NCBI GenBank assembly: GCA_002427735.1
Contig: DIYP01000007.1
Coordinates: 790,932 to 854,931, forward strand
Length of the DNA stretch: 64,000 nt
Origin: Flavobacteriales bacterium UBA6051
GTDB taxonomy: Bacteria; Bacteroidota; Bacteroidia; Flavobacteriales_D; Crocinitomicaceae
Direction: 5' to 3'
Of this stretch, positions 25,685-33,780 are shown piece after piece. Position numbers and translations under genes: made by a program. Every line of letters begins with the position of its first letter. The first letter of the stretch is position 1. Under the pieces are notes generated by a model. It was given only the letters and a program-made list of their open reading frames with translations, was not told the origin of the DNA and searched no databases.

Positions 25685-26961
25685 TGACTAAGCTGCTCGC
25701 AAGTATAAAAAAAGAGTTCCTGCTACTTATCAATGATAAGGTGGGGTTGCTACTCATGTACTTAATGCCTGTGCTTCTTGTATTCGTTATCACCCTGGTA
25801 CAGGATAGTACTTTTAAACTTGTAAATGAAAATAAACTGGAGATCATTATCGTCAATAATGATGAGGGAAGTTTAGGCGACACACTTATGGCTCAGCTTT
25901 CACGCACCGGGACTTTTCATGTAGAACAAAAAAAGCAGCTTTCCGATAGTGATATTCAAAAGACATTGTTAGATGGTAGTGAATTGATTGCCATTAAGAT
26001 CCCTGAACGCTTCACAGAAAACCTGAGAGCGAAAGCAAAAAATGTCAGTATCGGTATGCTAAGCGAATTTGAACTTGCTGACACCAGTGACTTCGTTGCA
26101 CAAGACGCTGTACCTCCGCTGAAAATGTTTTACGATCCCGTTTTGCAGGAGAGCTTTCGATTTTCAATTCTCAGTACACTTTATGCAAATTTAAGTGTCA
26201 TTGAAAACCGCTTAATGATCGAACAGTTATACAGCGAAATGGGCTTTGATGAAATCCCAACGGGCATGGAAGAAAAGTTTAAGGAAAATCGCATCAATAT
26301 TGATCAAATTTCCGCAAACACATCTTCAGGTGAAATCATTCCGAACTCAACACAACACAATGTACCCGCCTGGTCTATATTCGCTATGTTCTTCATGGTC
26401 ATTTCCCTTGGAGGGAATATAGTAAAGGAGCGACTGAGCGGTAGCTTTATTCGATTGCGAACAATCCCAACGAGCTTCTCTTTAGTGCTAATAAGCAAAT
26501 TATTTGTTTATGTATTCGTTGCAATAACCCAACTCGCCCTCATTTTTGCTCTTGGTAAATTTGTATTTCCCTCACTTGGACTTCCCGCATTGGAATTACC
26601 ATCGAATATACTTGGGCTAATCGTCGTTTCATTGCTTTCTGCCCTTTCTGCTATCAGTTTTGCGATGCTAGTAGGAACTTATGCTAAAACACAGGAACAG
26701 GCGAATGGATTTGGTGCAATTGCGGTTATCATTTTTGCCGCTATTGGAGGTATTTGGGTTCCTTCCTTTGTCATGCCGTCATACTTGCAAACCATCGGAA
26801 TGATATCACCTCTGCATTGGTGTATTGAAGGATATTACACACTATTTTTGAAAGGTGGAGACTGGTATTTACTAACTCCTACCCTTTTGTTCCTAATATT
26901 ATTTAATTTAGCGTGTCAAATTTTGATATACATTAAACTAAAAATTCAAAATTACATTTGA
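25684..26961 (+). CDS. ABC-2 type transporter permease
   Basis: A 425-residue membrane protein in the YhgE/ABC-2 layout: one N-terminal TM segment (LLLMYLMPVLLVFVITLVQ), a large extracytoplasmic region of about 200 residues, then five or six TM segments from about residue 235 to the end. It is coupled to the ATPase by a TAATG overlap. Only one permease is present, so it probably works as a homodimer. It is followed one base later by an ACP. Confidence 0.88.
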   Translation: MTKLLASIKKEFLLLINDKVGLLLMYLMPVLLVFVITLVQDSTFKLVNENKLEIIIVNNDEGSLGDTLMAQLSRTGTFHVEQKKQLSDSDIQKTLLDGSELIAIKIPERFTENLRAKAKNVSIGMLSEFELADTSDFVAQDAVPPLKMFYDPVLQESFRFSILSTLYANLSVIENRLMIEQLYSEMGFDEIPTGMEEKFKENRINIDQISANTSSGEIIPNSTQHNVPAWSIFAMFFMVISLGGNIVKERLSGSFIRLRTIPTSFSLVLISKLFVYVFVAITQLALIFALGKFVFPSLGLPALELPSNILGLIVVSLLSALSAISFAMLVGTYAKTQEQANGFGAIAVIIFAAIGGIWVPSFVMPSYLQTIGMISPLHWCIEGYYTLFLKGGDWYLLTPTLLFLILFNLACQILIYIKLKIQNYI

Positions 26962-26962
26962 A

Positions 26963-27229
26963 ATGAGTCAAACGAAAGAAGAACTAAAGCTTGAGTTAAA
27001 GAAACATATTGTTGAGTATCTAAACCTTTTGGATATTAAACCTGAAGATATCAAAGATGACGAGCCTTTATTCGGACCCGACCTTGGTCTGGACTCTATT
27101 GATTCTGTGGAAATGATCGTATTACTTGATCGTGAATATGGAATTAAGATCAACAACCCAACTGAGGGAAGACAAATTCTGGTGGATGTAAACACCATTG
27201 TTGATTACATCGAGGCTAATAAAAAATAA
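26963..27229 (+). CDS. Acyl carrier protein (second ACP-KS-CLF set)
   Basis: An 88-residue ACP with the motif DLGLDSIDSVEMIVLL. It is a clear paralogue of the ACP at 15522 and begins the second ACP-KS-CLF set. It is separated from the permease by one base and from the next ketosynthase by about 10 bases. Confidence 0.88.
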   Translation: MSQTKEELKLELKKHIVEYLNLLDIKPEDIKDDEPLFGPDLGLDSIDSVEMIVLLDREYGIKINNPTEGRQILVDVNTIVDYIEANKK

Positions 27230-27239
27230 GTTACCCGTT

Positions 27240-28451
27240 TTGGAAAAGGTTTTTGTAACTGGAATGGGAGTCATTTCTGCCATTGGTAACGATGTTAGCT
27301 CCAGTTTATCACTTTTGCAAGCCGCTAAATCCGGTATTGGTAAAGCCAAACATTTTAATTCGAAATACACCTCCTCACTGAATTTTGGTGAAGTGGATAT
27401 GAGTAATGAAGCGCTTTCAGCTCTGGTTGCTCAACGAACTGAACATGGTAATCCTGCTTCTGAATCAGGACTGAGCAGAACAACTTTGCTCGCCTATCTG
27501 GCATTTCAGGAAGCTATTAATCAGGCAAAATTAACCTCGGTTGATCTGATGTCCATGGATACTGGCTTCATTTCTTCAAGCACCGTCGGAGGAATGTCGA
27601 ATACGGACGAACTCTATGCAGATGCCAACATGAAAGGCGAGCCATCCGAGTTTGTCACTTCTTATGGCGGTGGTGAACATACATTGCGGGTCATCAAAAA
27701 GTACGGAATCAAAGGCTTTACATCTACGATTAATACTGCTTGTTCTTCTTCGGCCAATGCCATAATGTTGGGGTCCAGATTGATTAAAGCCGGAAGAGCC
27801 AAGCGAGTGATTGTAGGAGGAGCTGATTCATTGGCCAAATACACAGTCAATGGTTTTAACGCCTTGATGATCCTTTCGGAAAATCCATGTAAGCCATTTG
27901 ACACCACGAGAGATGGTCTTACTCTGGGAGAAGGTGCTGGATATCTTGTCCTGGAAGGAGAAAGTACTTGTAAAGATAAAATCAAACTCGCGGAAGTGGC
28001 TGGATACGGAAATTCGAATGATGCGTTCCATCCTTCTGCCACTTCTGATGAAGCATTCGGTCCTAGACTAGCGATGCAGCGCGCACTTGCTTCCAGTGGA
28101 TTACAGAGTACTGAAATAGACTACATAAATGCGCATGGCACAGGAACTCCGAATAATGATGTTACAGAGATGTTTGCTTTCAATGAAACATTCGATTCTA
28201 TTCCACCCTATAATTCGACTAAATCATATACCGGGCATACGCTAGCCGCAGCTGGATCAATTGAAGCAATCTTCAGCATCCTTTCTTTGCGAAATAATGA
28301 GTTATACGCCAGTTTGAATTGCGCCAGTCCTATCTCAGATTATGGAACGCGCCCAATTGATAAAAAAACAGCGAAAGAACTAAAGCATGTTATGTCGAAT
28401 TCATTTGGATTCGGAGGAAACTGTACATCGATAATATTATCAAAGTCCTAG
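27240..28451 (+). CDS. Beta-ketoacyl synthase (KS of second KS/CLF pair)
   Basis: The conserved first strand (KVFVTGMGVISAIG) begins right after the TTG at 27240, which lies 10 bases after the ACP stop; an upstream TTG at 27198 would overlap the ACP. The enzyme, about 403 residues, has the active cysteine in INTACSSSANAIM (about 168), His in NAHGTGTPNND, Lys and His in STKSYTGHTLAAAG, and SNSFGFGGN at the end. It is catalytically complete and closely similar to the ketosynthase at 15777. Together with its CLF it may build the same polyene or a different chain, such as a dialkylresorcinol precursor. Confidence 0.86.
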   Translation: MEKVFVTGMGVISAIGNDVSSSLSLLQAAKSGIGKAKHFNSKYTSSLNFGEVDMSNEALSALVAQRTEHGNPASESGLSRTTLLAYLAFQEAINQAKLTSVDLMSMDTGFISSSTVGGMSNTDELYADANMKGEPSEFVTSYGGGEHTLRVIKKYGIKGFTSTINTACSSSANAIMLGSRLIKAGRAKRVIVGGADSLAKYTVNGFNALMILSENPCKPFDTTRDGLTLGEGAGYLVLEGESTCKDKIKLAEVAGYGNSNDAFHPSATSDEAFGPRLAMQRALASSGLQSTEIDYINAHGTGTPNNDVTEMFAFNETFDSIPPYNSTKSYTGHTLAAAGSIEAIFSILSLRNNELYASLNCASPISDYGTRPIDKKTAKELKHVMSNSFGFGGNCTSIILSKS

Positions 28452-28453
28452 AC

Positions 28454-29500
28454 ATGTACATTACTGATCTTAAAGCCATATCGCCTCAGTTAACTTACGA
28501 CAATGAGTTGTTGGAAGGAAAAAAAACAACACACGAAGATCAGGTATACAATGTTATTGAGCCCGATTACATGGAATTTATCCCAAAAGGATTGTTGCGA
28601 AGAATGGGGCGCGCTATCCGTATGGGAGTTGGAGCTGGTCTTCCACTTGTAAAAGCTCATAGTGATATTGATGCCGTTGTCATTGGAACAGCCAATGGTG
28701 GCTTGGAAGATTGTATTAAGTTCTTGAATCAGATTGTTGAGTACGACGAAGGTGTTTTGACACCTACGAACTTTGTACAAAGTACGCCAAATGCGGTTGC
28801 CGGACAACTAGCACTTATGGGGCAAAACCGAGGATATAATACTACTTACACCAATGGTGGACTCGCGTTTGAGAATGCAGTACTTGATGCCTGGCTACTA
28901 TTTCGTGAAAATGCAGTCGATAAACTTCTTTTAGGAGGCATTGAGGAAATCTCGGATTATAATTATAATATCGACTCACTCGCAGGACATTACAAAAATG
29001 AAATTGTGAATGACGAAGACCTCCTAAGTTCAACAACCAAAGGAACGGTTTGTGGCGAAGGAGCTTCTTTGTTTGTACTGGAAAAAGCGCCTGCTGAATA
29101 CTATGCGAAAATTGAAGACGTTGAGCAGATAACGTATCCCACAGAACTAGAATTTGATGATTGCCTGGAACTTCTGTTATCCAGAAACAATTTACAAGTA
29201 GACGATATAGATACCATCATGCTAGGCTATAATGGAGATTCGCGCCATACTCCTTGGTACACTCATCTTGAAGAACATTTAATTCCAAATGCAAATGTTC
29301 TTTCGTTTAAGAATCTAAGTGGTGACTACCGAACTTGTTCAGCATTCGCCACATGGTTATCTGCACATTTGCTGAATGGAGAAAAGGCATTTTTACCTCA
29401 TATTGAACTGAGAAAAAAGCACGAGAAGGAAATTTCTCGTATATTGATCTACAATCATTTCGACGAGGTAAGACACGGTTTTATCTTGCTGAGCAAATAA
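28454..29500 (+). CDS. Chain-length-factor-like beta-ketoacyl synthase homologue (second copy)
   Basis: A 348-residue paralogue of the protein at 16955, with YMEFIPKGLLRRMGRAIRMG, VIGTANGGLEDCIKFL and PTNFVQSTPNAVAGQLAL. The active-site region reads TTYTNGGLAFENAVLDA, so the cysteine is replaced and it should not condense on its own. It lies two bases after its ketosynthase. The C-terminal part differs from the first CLF and is about 43 residues longer, which could shift product length; that is inference. It ends the pigment cluster; the next genes are of other families. Confidence 0.8.
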   Translation: MYITDLKAISPQLTYDNELLEGKKTTHEDQVYNVIEPDYMEFIPKGLLRRMGRAIRMGVGAGLPLVKAHSDIDAVVIGTANGGLEDCIKFLNQIVEYDEGVLTPTNFVQSTPNAVAGQLALMGQNRGYNTTYTNGGLAFENAVLDAWLLFRENAVDKLLLGGIEEISDYNYNIDSLAGHYKNEIVNDEDLLSSTTKGTVCGEGASLFVLEKAPAEYYAKIEDVEQITYPTELEFDDCLELLLSRNNLQVDDIDTIMLGYNGDSRHTPWYTHLEEHLIPNANVLSFKNLSGDYRTCSAFATWLSAHLLNGEKAFLPHIELRKKHEKEISRILIYNHFDEVRHGFILLSK

Positions 29501-29507
29501 GCTTTAC

Positions 29508-30191
29508 ATGATCATAATCAAAGAAAATCTAGATTTCCTAAAAAAGCTGGAAAGCAACAATAATAGAGATTGGTTCAATGAGAATAAGTCGTTGTATCAA
29601 GCTCAACATGAAAATATAATTGCTTTCGCAGATTCGCTACTGGGAAAGATGAATGAACACGACATCATAGAAACGCCAACAGGAAAAAAAAGCTTATTCA
29701 GAATTTATCGTGACGTTCGTTTTTCAAAGGATAAGTCCCCATATAAGACTCACTGGAGTGGTGGTTTCAAGCGAGCAACGAAACAACTCCGAGGTGGATA
29801 CTACTTTCATATTCAACCAGGAAATAAATCCTTCGTGGGAGGTGGTTTCTGGGGACCGAATAAAGAAGATTTGTTGCGCATTCGTGAAGACATCGCTATG
29901 GATGACAGCGAACTTCGCTCAATAATCACCGATAAAGATTTCGTTGACACTTTTGGACAACTGGACGGGGAACAATTAAAATCTGCTCCAAAAGGATTTG
30001 ACAAAGAGCACCCTGCCATTGACTTACTTCGCTATAAACAATTCATAATTGGCAAGAACTTTTCAGATGCGGAAATTCTGAAGTCCGATTTTGTAGATAA
30101 AGCAAACGAGACTTTCAAGAAAATGCGTCCGTTCTTTGACTATATGAGTTCGGTGCTCACCACTGATGCGAATGGCACACCACTTTATTAA
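29508..30191 (+). CDS. DUF2461 family protein
   Basis: A 227-residue protein beginning FLKKLESNNNRDWFNENK, the recognisable start of DUF2461 (TIGR02453) proteins. It also has LFRIYRDVRFSKDKSPYKTHW and GGYYFHIQPGNKSFVGGGFW, both strongly conserved in the family. The function of this family is unknown. It starts seven bases after the CLF stop, which may mean read-through from the pigment operon, and shares one base with the next start (TAATG). Confidence 0.85.
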   Translation: MIIIKENLDFLKKLESNNNRDWFNENKSLYQAQHENIIAFADSLLGKMNEHDIIETPTGKKSLFRIYRDVRFSKDKSPYKTHWSGGFKRATKQLRGGYYFHIQPGNKSFVGGGFWGPNKEDLLRIREDIAMDDSELRSIITDKDFVDTFGQLDGEQLKSAPKGFDKEHPAIDLLRYKQFIIGKNFSDAEILKSDFVDKANETFKKMRPFFDYMSSVLTTDANGTPLY

Positions 30192-30709
30192 TGGAGATCA
30201 TCTCTTTACGCAGAATTAGAACACCTATTGGTGAGATGCTGGCGGCATCAACATCAAAAGGAATTTGTATGCTTGAATATGATAACCAAAAAAGGATTGA
30301 TCAGCATTTCAAGAATTTCAGTGTTAATTACACCATCGAAGAAAGCTCATCTAATCACCAACACTTAAACCAATTAGAAGCTGAGCTTCAAAGTTATTTT
30401 GAAAAATCGCTTACCGTATTTACTGTTCCACTCGATTTAATCGGTACAGAGTTTCAGCAAAAAGTTTGGAGCGCTTTATTGGAGATTCCATTTGGAACTA
30501 CACGCACCTATTTAGAACAGTCAAAGGTTGTTGGTGACCTGAACGCAATTCGCGCTGTTGCCAGCGCTAATGGACAGAATCGTATAAGTATTGTAATTCC
30601 CTGTCATAGAGTCATTGGGAGTAATGGAAGTCTCACTGGCTATGCAGGAAAACTATGGAGAAAAAAATACCTGCTTGATCTTGAAAGTAATCAGCAATCA
30701 CTCTTCTAA
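30191..30709 (+). CDS. Methylated-DNA-protein cysteine methyltransferase (Ogt/MGMT)
   Basis: A 172-residue suicide DNA-repair protein with the acceptor cysteine C138 in VIPCHRVIG. It has the upstream helix-turn-helix FQQKVWSALLEIPFGTTRTY and the C-terminal LTGYAGKLWRKKYLLDLE. It removes alkyl groups from O6-alkylguanine. The domain is complete and of normal size. It is coupled to the DUF2461 gene by a TAATG overlap. Confidence 0.92.
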   Translation: MEIISLRRIRTPIGEMLAASTSKGICMLEYDNQKRIDQHFKNFSVNYTIEESSSNHQHLNQLEAELQSYFEKSLTVFTVPLDLIGTEFQQKVWSALLEIPFGTTRTYLEQSKVVGDLNAIRAVASANGQNRISIVIPCHRVIGSNGSLTGYAGKLWRKKYLLDLESNQQSLF

Positions 30710-30775
30710 TTTTAAGTTCGTTACAACCTGTTCTGGTTTCTTTTTTTGTTATCTTTAAGTCAAACATTAACTACT

Positions 30776-31111
30776 ATGAAAAAAATAATTTTAGCATCTG
30801 CGCTGTTCATGTTGACATTGACAGCTTATTCTCAAAAAGTATATTCTACAAACAGTGAATACTCCGCTGACGTGAAAGTATATGTTGTGAGTAGTGAATA
30901 TTCAGCTGACTTAAAAGTTTATAAAGTAAGTAGCGAATATAGCGCTGATGGTAATGAAGGACATTGGTATTTTACTGACAGTGAGTATTCGGCTGACAAG
31001 AAAATTTACTTTGTGAACAGTGAGTATTCTGCAGATTTAAAGATTTACTTCGTAAACAGTGAATACTCTGCGGGGTGGAGAAACTCTGATAAAAAACATT
31101 TGATGTATTAA
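30776..31111 (+). CDS. Secreted 13-residue repeat protein (DUF6150-like)
   Basis: From ATG 30776 the product is 111 residues with a signal peptide (about 1-19, ending AYSQ). After this it is almost entirely made of six repeats of the form SEYSAD-x-K-V/I-Y-x-V, with a period of about 13 residues. One copy is interrupted by GNEGHWYFT and the last ends SEYSAGW. The repeat suggests a small beta-solenoid or elongated beta structure. I associate it with the DUF6150 family from memory. Its function is unknown. A rho-independent terminator follows at 31141. Confidence 0.75.
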   Translation: MKKIILASALFMLTLTAYSQKVYSTNSEYSADVKVYVVSSEYSADLKVYKVSSEYSADGNEGHWYFTDSEYSADKKIYFVNSEYSADLKIYFVNSEYSAGWRNSDKKHLMY

Positions 31112-31140
31112 TGAGCAATTATTCAATTGTTTAAATATTG

Positions 31141-31176
31141 ACTGCGAACCATTTTATGTGTTCGCAGTTTTTTTTT
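31141..31176 (+). terminator. Rho-independent terminator after the repeat-protein gene
   Basis: A perfect nine-base stem ACTGCGAAC / GTTCGCAGT with a ten-base loop is followed by a run of nine T (31168-31176). Confidence 0.88.
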
Positions 31177-31187
31177 GAAAGTCAATT

Positions 31188-32228
31188 ATGAAACAGCTTT
31201 GCCTTTTACTTGGTTCATTACTTCTTGCATTTTCAACATTTTGTCAGGATAGTAGTTTTACAATTGCTTTTGGTTCATGTGCACATCAAACGCATTCCTT
31301 ACCAATTTTTAATACGATTGTGGATCACAAACCAGATTTGTTTGTTTTCCTAGGCGATAATATCTATGGTGACACCAAAGATATGGCTGTGTTGAAATCA
31401 AAATATGAACAACTGAGAAGCAAACCTAGTTTTCAGCGCCTGAAAGATAATGTCGATATTGTAGCGACCTGGGACGACCATGATTACGGATGGAACGATG
31501 CAGGCGAGGAGTATCCGCAAAAAGAAGCATCCAAAAAATTATTTCTTGACTTTTTTGATGAACCGGTATCTTCTGAACGTCGCGAGCATTCAGGCATCTA
31601 TACTTCATATATCTATGAAGTAAATGCGAAACGAATTCAACTTATTCTTTTGGATAATAGAACCTTTCGAGATAAAGTAAAGCCATACAGTGGTGAGGTA
31701 AATGGTGACGCCCGGTATTTTTATCAACTTGATTACGGGATTCATGAATCACCAGAACCAACTTTTCTAGGGGAAGAACAATGGCAATGGCTTGAAAAAC
31801 AATTCGATGTTCCAGCAGATATTCGCATTATTGGCTCAGGCTCACAATTTGGAATAGAATTCAATGGATATGAATCCTGGGCAAATTTTCCACATGAGCA
31901 ACTGCGTCTATTGAACCTTATTCATTCGACTAAGACCAATGGAGTATTGTTCATCACCGGAGATGTTCACTATGGTGAAATCTCAGTGTTACGAACGAAT
32001 AAAATATATCCGATTTATGATATCACGTCCAGTGGACTCTCTTCTACCTGGCATTTCGCTACTCCAAATCGTAACAGAATTGAAGGACCGATTATGGAAA
32101 ATCATTTTGGCCTGTTAACCATTAATTGTAATGAAGAAGATCCTTCAATATGCATGGAAATTTGGGACGTAACTAACAATCGTCGTGTTGAATACACTGT
32201 TCGCCTTAGCGATATTTCTTTTAATTGA
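31188..32228 (+). CDS. PhoD-like alkaline phosphatase family metallophosphoesterase
   Basis: A 346-residue secreted protein: the signal peptide runs about 1-20. The PhoD-like domain follows with IAFGSCAHQ, FLGDNIYGD, ATWDDHDYGWNDAG and FITGDVHYGEIS, the standard metal-binding blocks. It should hydrolyse phosphomono- or diesters in the periplasm or outside the cell. It starts just after the terminator at 31141 and is three bases before the flavin oxidoreductase gene. Confidence 0.87.
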   Translation: MKQLCLLLGSLLLAFSTFCQDSSFTIAFGSCAHQTHSLPIFNTIVDHKPDLFVFLGDNIYGDTKDMAVLKSKYEQLRSKPSFQRLKDNVDIVATWDDHDYGWNDAGEEYPQKEASKKLFLDFFDEPVSSERREHSGIYTSYIYEVNAKRIQLILLDNRTFRDKVKPYSGEVNGDARYFYQLDYGIHESPEPTFLGEEQWQWLEKQFDVPADIRIIGSGSQFGIEFNGYESWANFPHEQLRLLNLIHSTKTNGVLFITGDVHYGEISVLRTNKIYPIYDITSSGLSSTWHFATPNRNRIEGPIMENHFGLLTINCNEEDPSICMEIWDVTNNRRVEYTVRLSDISFN

Positions 32229-32231
32229 ATC

Positions 32232-33410
32232 ATGTCGACTATTTTTTCACCTTTCGAGCTTGGCAACCTTACGCTAAAGAATCGAGCGATTCGCGCTGGA
32301 TGTTTCGAGGGCATGTGCCAGAACGGGAAGGTCACAGAAGCATTAATCGAACATCATGAGAATTTAGCAAAGGGAGGGATAGCCATGACAACTGTCGCCT
32401 ATTGCTCTGTTAATTTTGAAGGACGCGCGTTCGACCATGAACTTTGGATGAGGGAAGAAATACTTTCTGACTTAAAACAATTGACAGAAGCAGTTCACAA
32501 GGCAGGTGGATATGCTTCCATTCAATTAGGACATTGCGGCTTCTTTACAAATAAAAACGTTATCCAGCAGCAACCATTGGGCGCTTCACCAAAATGGTGC
32601 ATGTTTATGCTTTCCAAATGTCGTTCAATGACAGAAGAAGATATTGAAGCAACGACGGAAGACTTCGTTCGAGCCTCGGTGCAAGCTAGAGACGCAGGGT
32701 TTGACGCCATTGAAATCCATGCTGGACATGGTTACTTGTTGAGTCAATTCCTTTCTCCTTGGACAAATAAACGCAAGGATCGATTTGGCGGACCACTTTC
32801 AAATCGTTTAAATTTTCCTGTGGAAGTAATTCGGAGGATACGGGAAAAGCTCGGCCCTGATTTTCCCATCTTAGTCAAGATGAATCAGGAAGATGGTATG
32901 CCCGAAGGCATTCAATTAGATGACGCGATTCAAATTGCTCAAGCATTTGAGCAAGCGGGCGCCAGCGCAATCATTCCTAGTAGTGGCTTTACTTCAAAAG
33001 TTCCTTTTTTAATGCTTCGTGGCAACTTGCCCGTAAAAGAGATGGTTGCTAACCAAAATAGTTTGGTCAAAAAAATCGGTTTGAAGCTTTTTGGTCACTT
33101 CATGGTTCCAAAGCACAAGTATCAAGCATTATTTCAATTGGACGGTGCAAAACAGATACAAGATGCCATAAAAATTCCGGTCATTTATATCGGTGGCATT
33201 GAATCTAAAAAAGACATGGAAACTACCTTGAAAAATGGATTTCCTTTGTTTCAACTAGGGCGAGTGACGATTCAGAATCCAAACTTTATCAATGAGGTAT
33301 ACAACGGAGAGTTAAGCGAATCTCCTTGTGATCATTGCAACAGGTGCGTTGCTGCAATGGATGCCGGAGGCGTTTATTGCGTATCTAATATTAAAGGGTT
33401 TATCAATTAA
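32232..33410 (+). CDS. NADH:flavin oxidoreductase/Old Yellow Enzyme family protein
   Basis: A 392-residue (beta/alpha)8 flavoprotein with LKNRAIRAGCFEG, ASIQLGHCG, IEIHAGHGYLLSQFLSPWTNKRKDRFGG (split around residue 165) and YIGGIESKKDME. The core OYE motifs for FMN and substrate binding are intact. The C-terminus carries four cysteines in CDHCNRC followed after ten residues by another C, resembling the iron-sulfur site of dienoyl-CoA-reductase-like members. The second flavin/NAD domain of those enzymes is absent. Substrate unknown; probably an enoate or quinone reduced by NAD(P)H. Confidence 0.85.
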   Translation: MSTIFSPFELGNLTLKNRAIRAGCFEGMCQNGKVTEALIEHHENLAKGGIAMTTVAYCSVNFEGRAFDHELWMREEILSDLKQLTEAVHKAGGYASIQLGHCGFFTNKNVIQQQPLGASPKWCMFMLSKCRSMTEEDIEATTEDFVRASVQARDAGFDAIEIHAGHGYLLSQFLSPWTNKRKDRFGGPLSNRLNFPVEVIRRIREKLGPDFPILVKMNQEDGMPEGIQLDDAIQIAQAFEQAGASAIIPSSGFTSKVPFLMLRGNLPVKEMVANQNSLVKKIGLKLFGHFMVPKHKYQALFQLDGAKQIQDAIKIPVIYIGGIESKKDMETTLKNGFPLFQLGRVTIQNPNFINEVYNGELSESPCDHCNRCVAAMDAGGVYCVSNIKGFIN

Positions 33411-33727
33411 TCACGAGCAAAATCGTAGTCATGATCTACCTTTGCAATACGCAATTTATATTCAGCATACCACTTCTTTCGCCCCTCTTCTCTAGCGGCT
33501 GTATGTTCTAGATTGTGCTTCCAGGATTTTATTGCGTCCAAGTCTTGCCAATAAGAAACGGTGATCCCTAAACCATCTCGTGCAGATTCAATCCCCAAAA
33601 AACCTTCTTGTTTACGTGCTAACTCCACCATTCTATCGCTCATGTCTTTGTAACCCTCATTATTTTCCGTTCTAAGCGTCGTAAAAATCACTGCATAATA
33701 TGGAGGCTTCGGTGTTTCTGCAATCAT
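33407..33727 (-). CDS. Antibiotic biosynthesis monooxygenase (ABM) domain protein
   Basis: A single-domain protein of 106 residues with YAVIFTTLRTENNEGYKDMSDRMVELARKQEGFLGIES and VSYWQDLDAIKSWKHNLEH (both broken here), a textbook ABM ferredoxin-like fold with the Y-W-x-D-x-x-x-x-x-W block. Such proteins include small cofactor-free monooxygenases and heme-degrading relatives, but many have no known activity. It is convergent with the flavin oxidoreductase, overlapping its last four bases. Confidence 0.85.
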   Translation of the reverse strand: MIAETPKPPYYAVIFTTLRTENNEGYKDMSDRMVELARKQEGFLGIESARDGLGITVSYWQDLDAIKSWKHNLEHTAAREEGRKKWYAEYKLRIAKVDHDYDFARD

Positions 33728-33780
33728 TCTAATAAATTATCGTTTCAAAAATTATCTTTATCAATACTCTAATTGACACT

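Noticed and set aside
27198..27239. TTG start inside the ACP gene for the ketosynthase
   Set aside because: It would overlap the ACP by 32 bases; the ketosynthase fold begins right after the TTG at 27240.
1..29500. The pigment cluster as a wholly new pathway
   Set aside because: The presence of the ammonia-lyase, darA, darB, ACP-KS-CLF sets, LolA and the MMPL fusion identifies a known flexirubin/aryl polyene type; only parts of it are unexplained.
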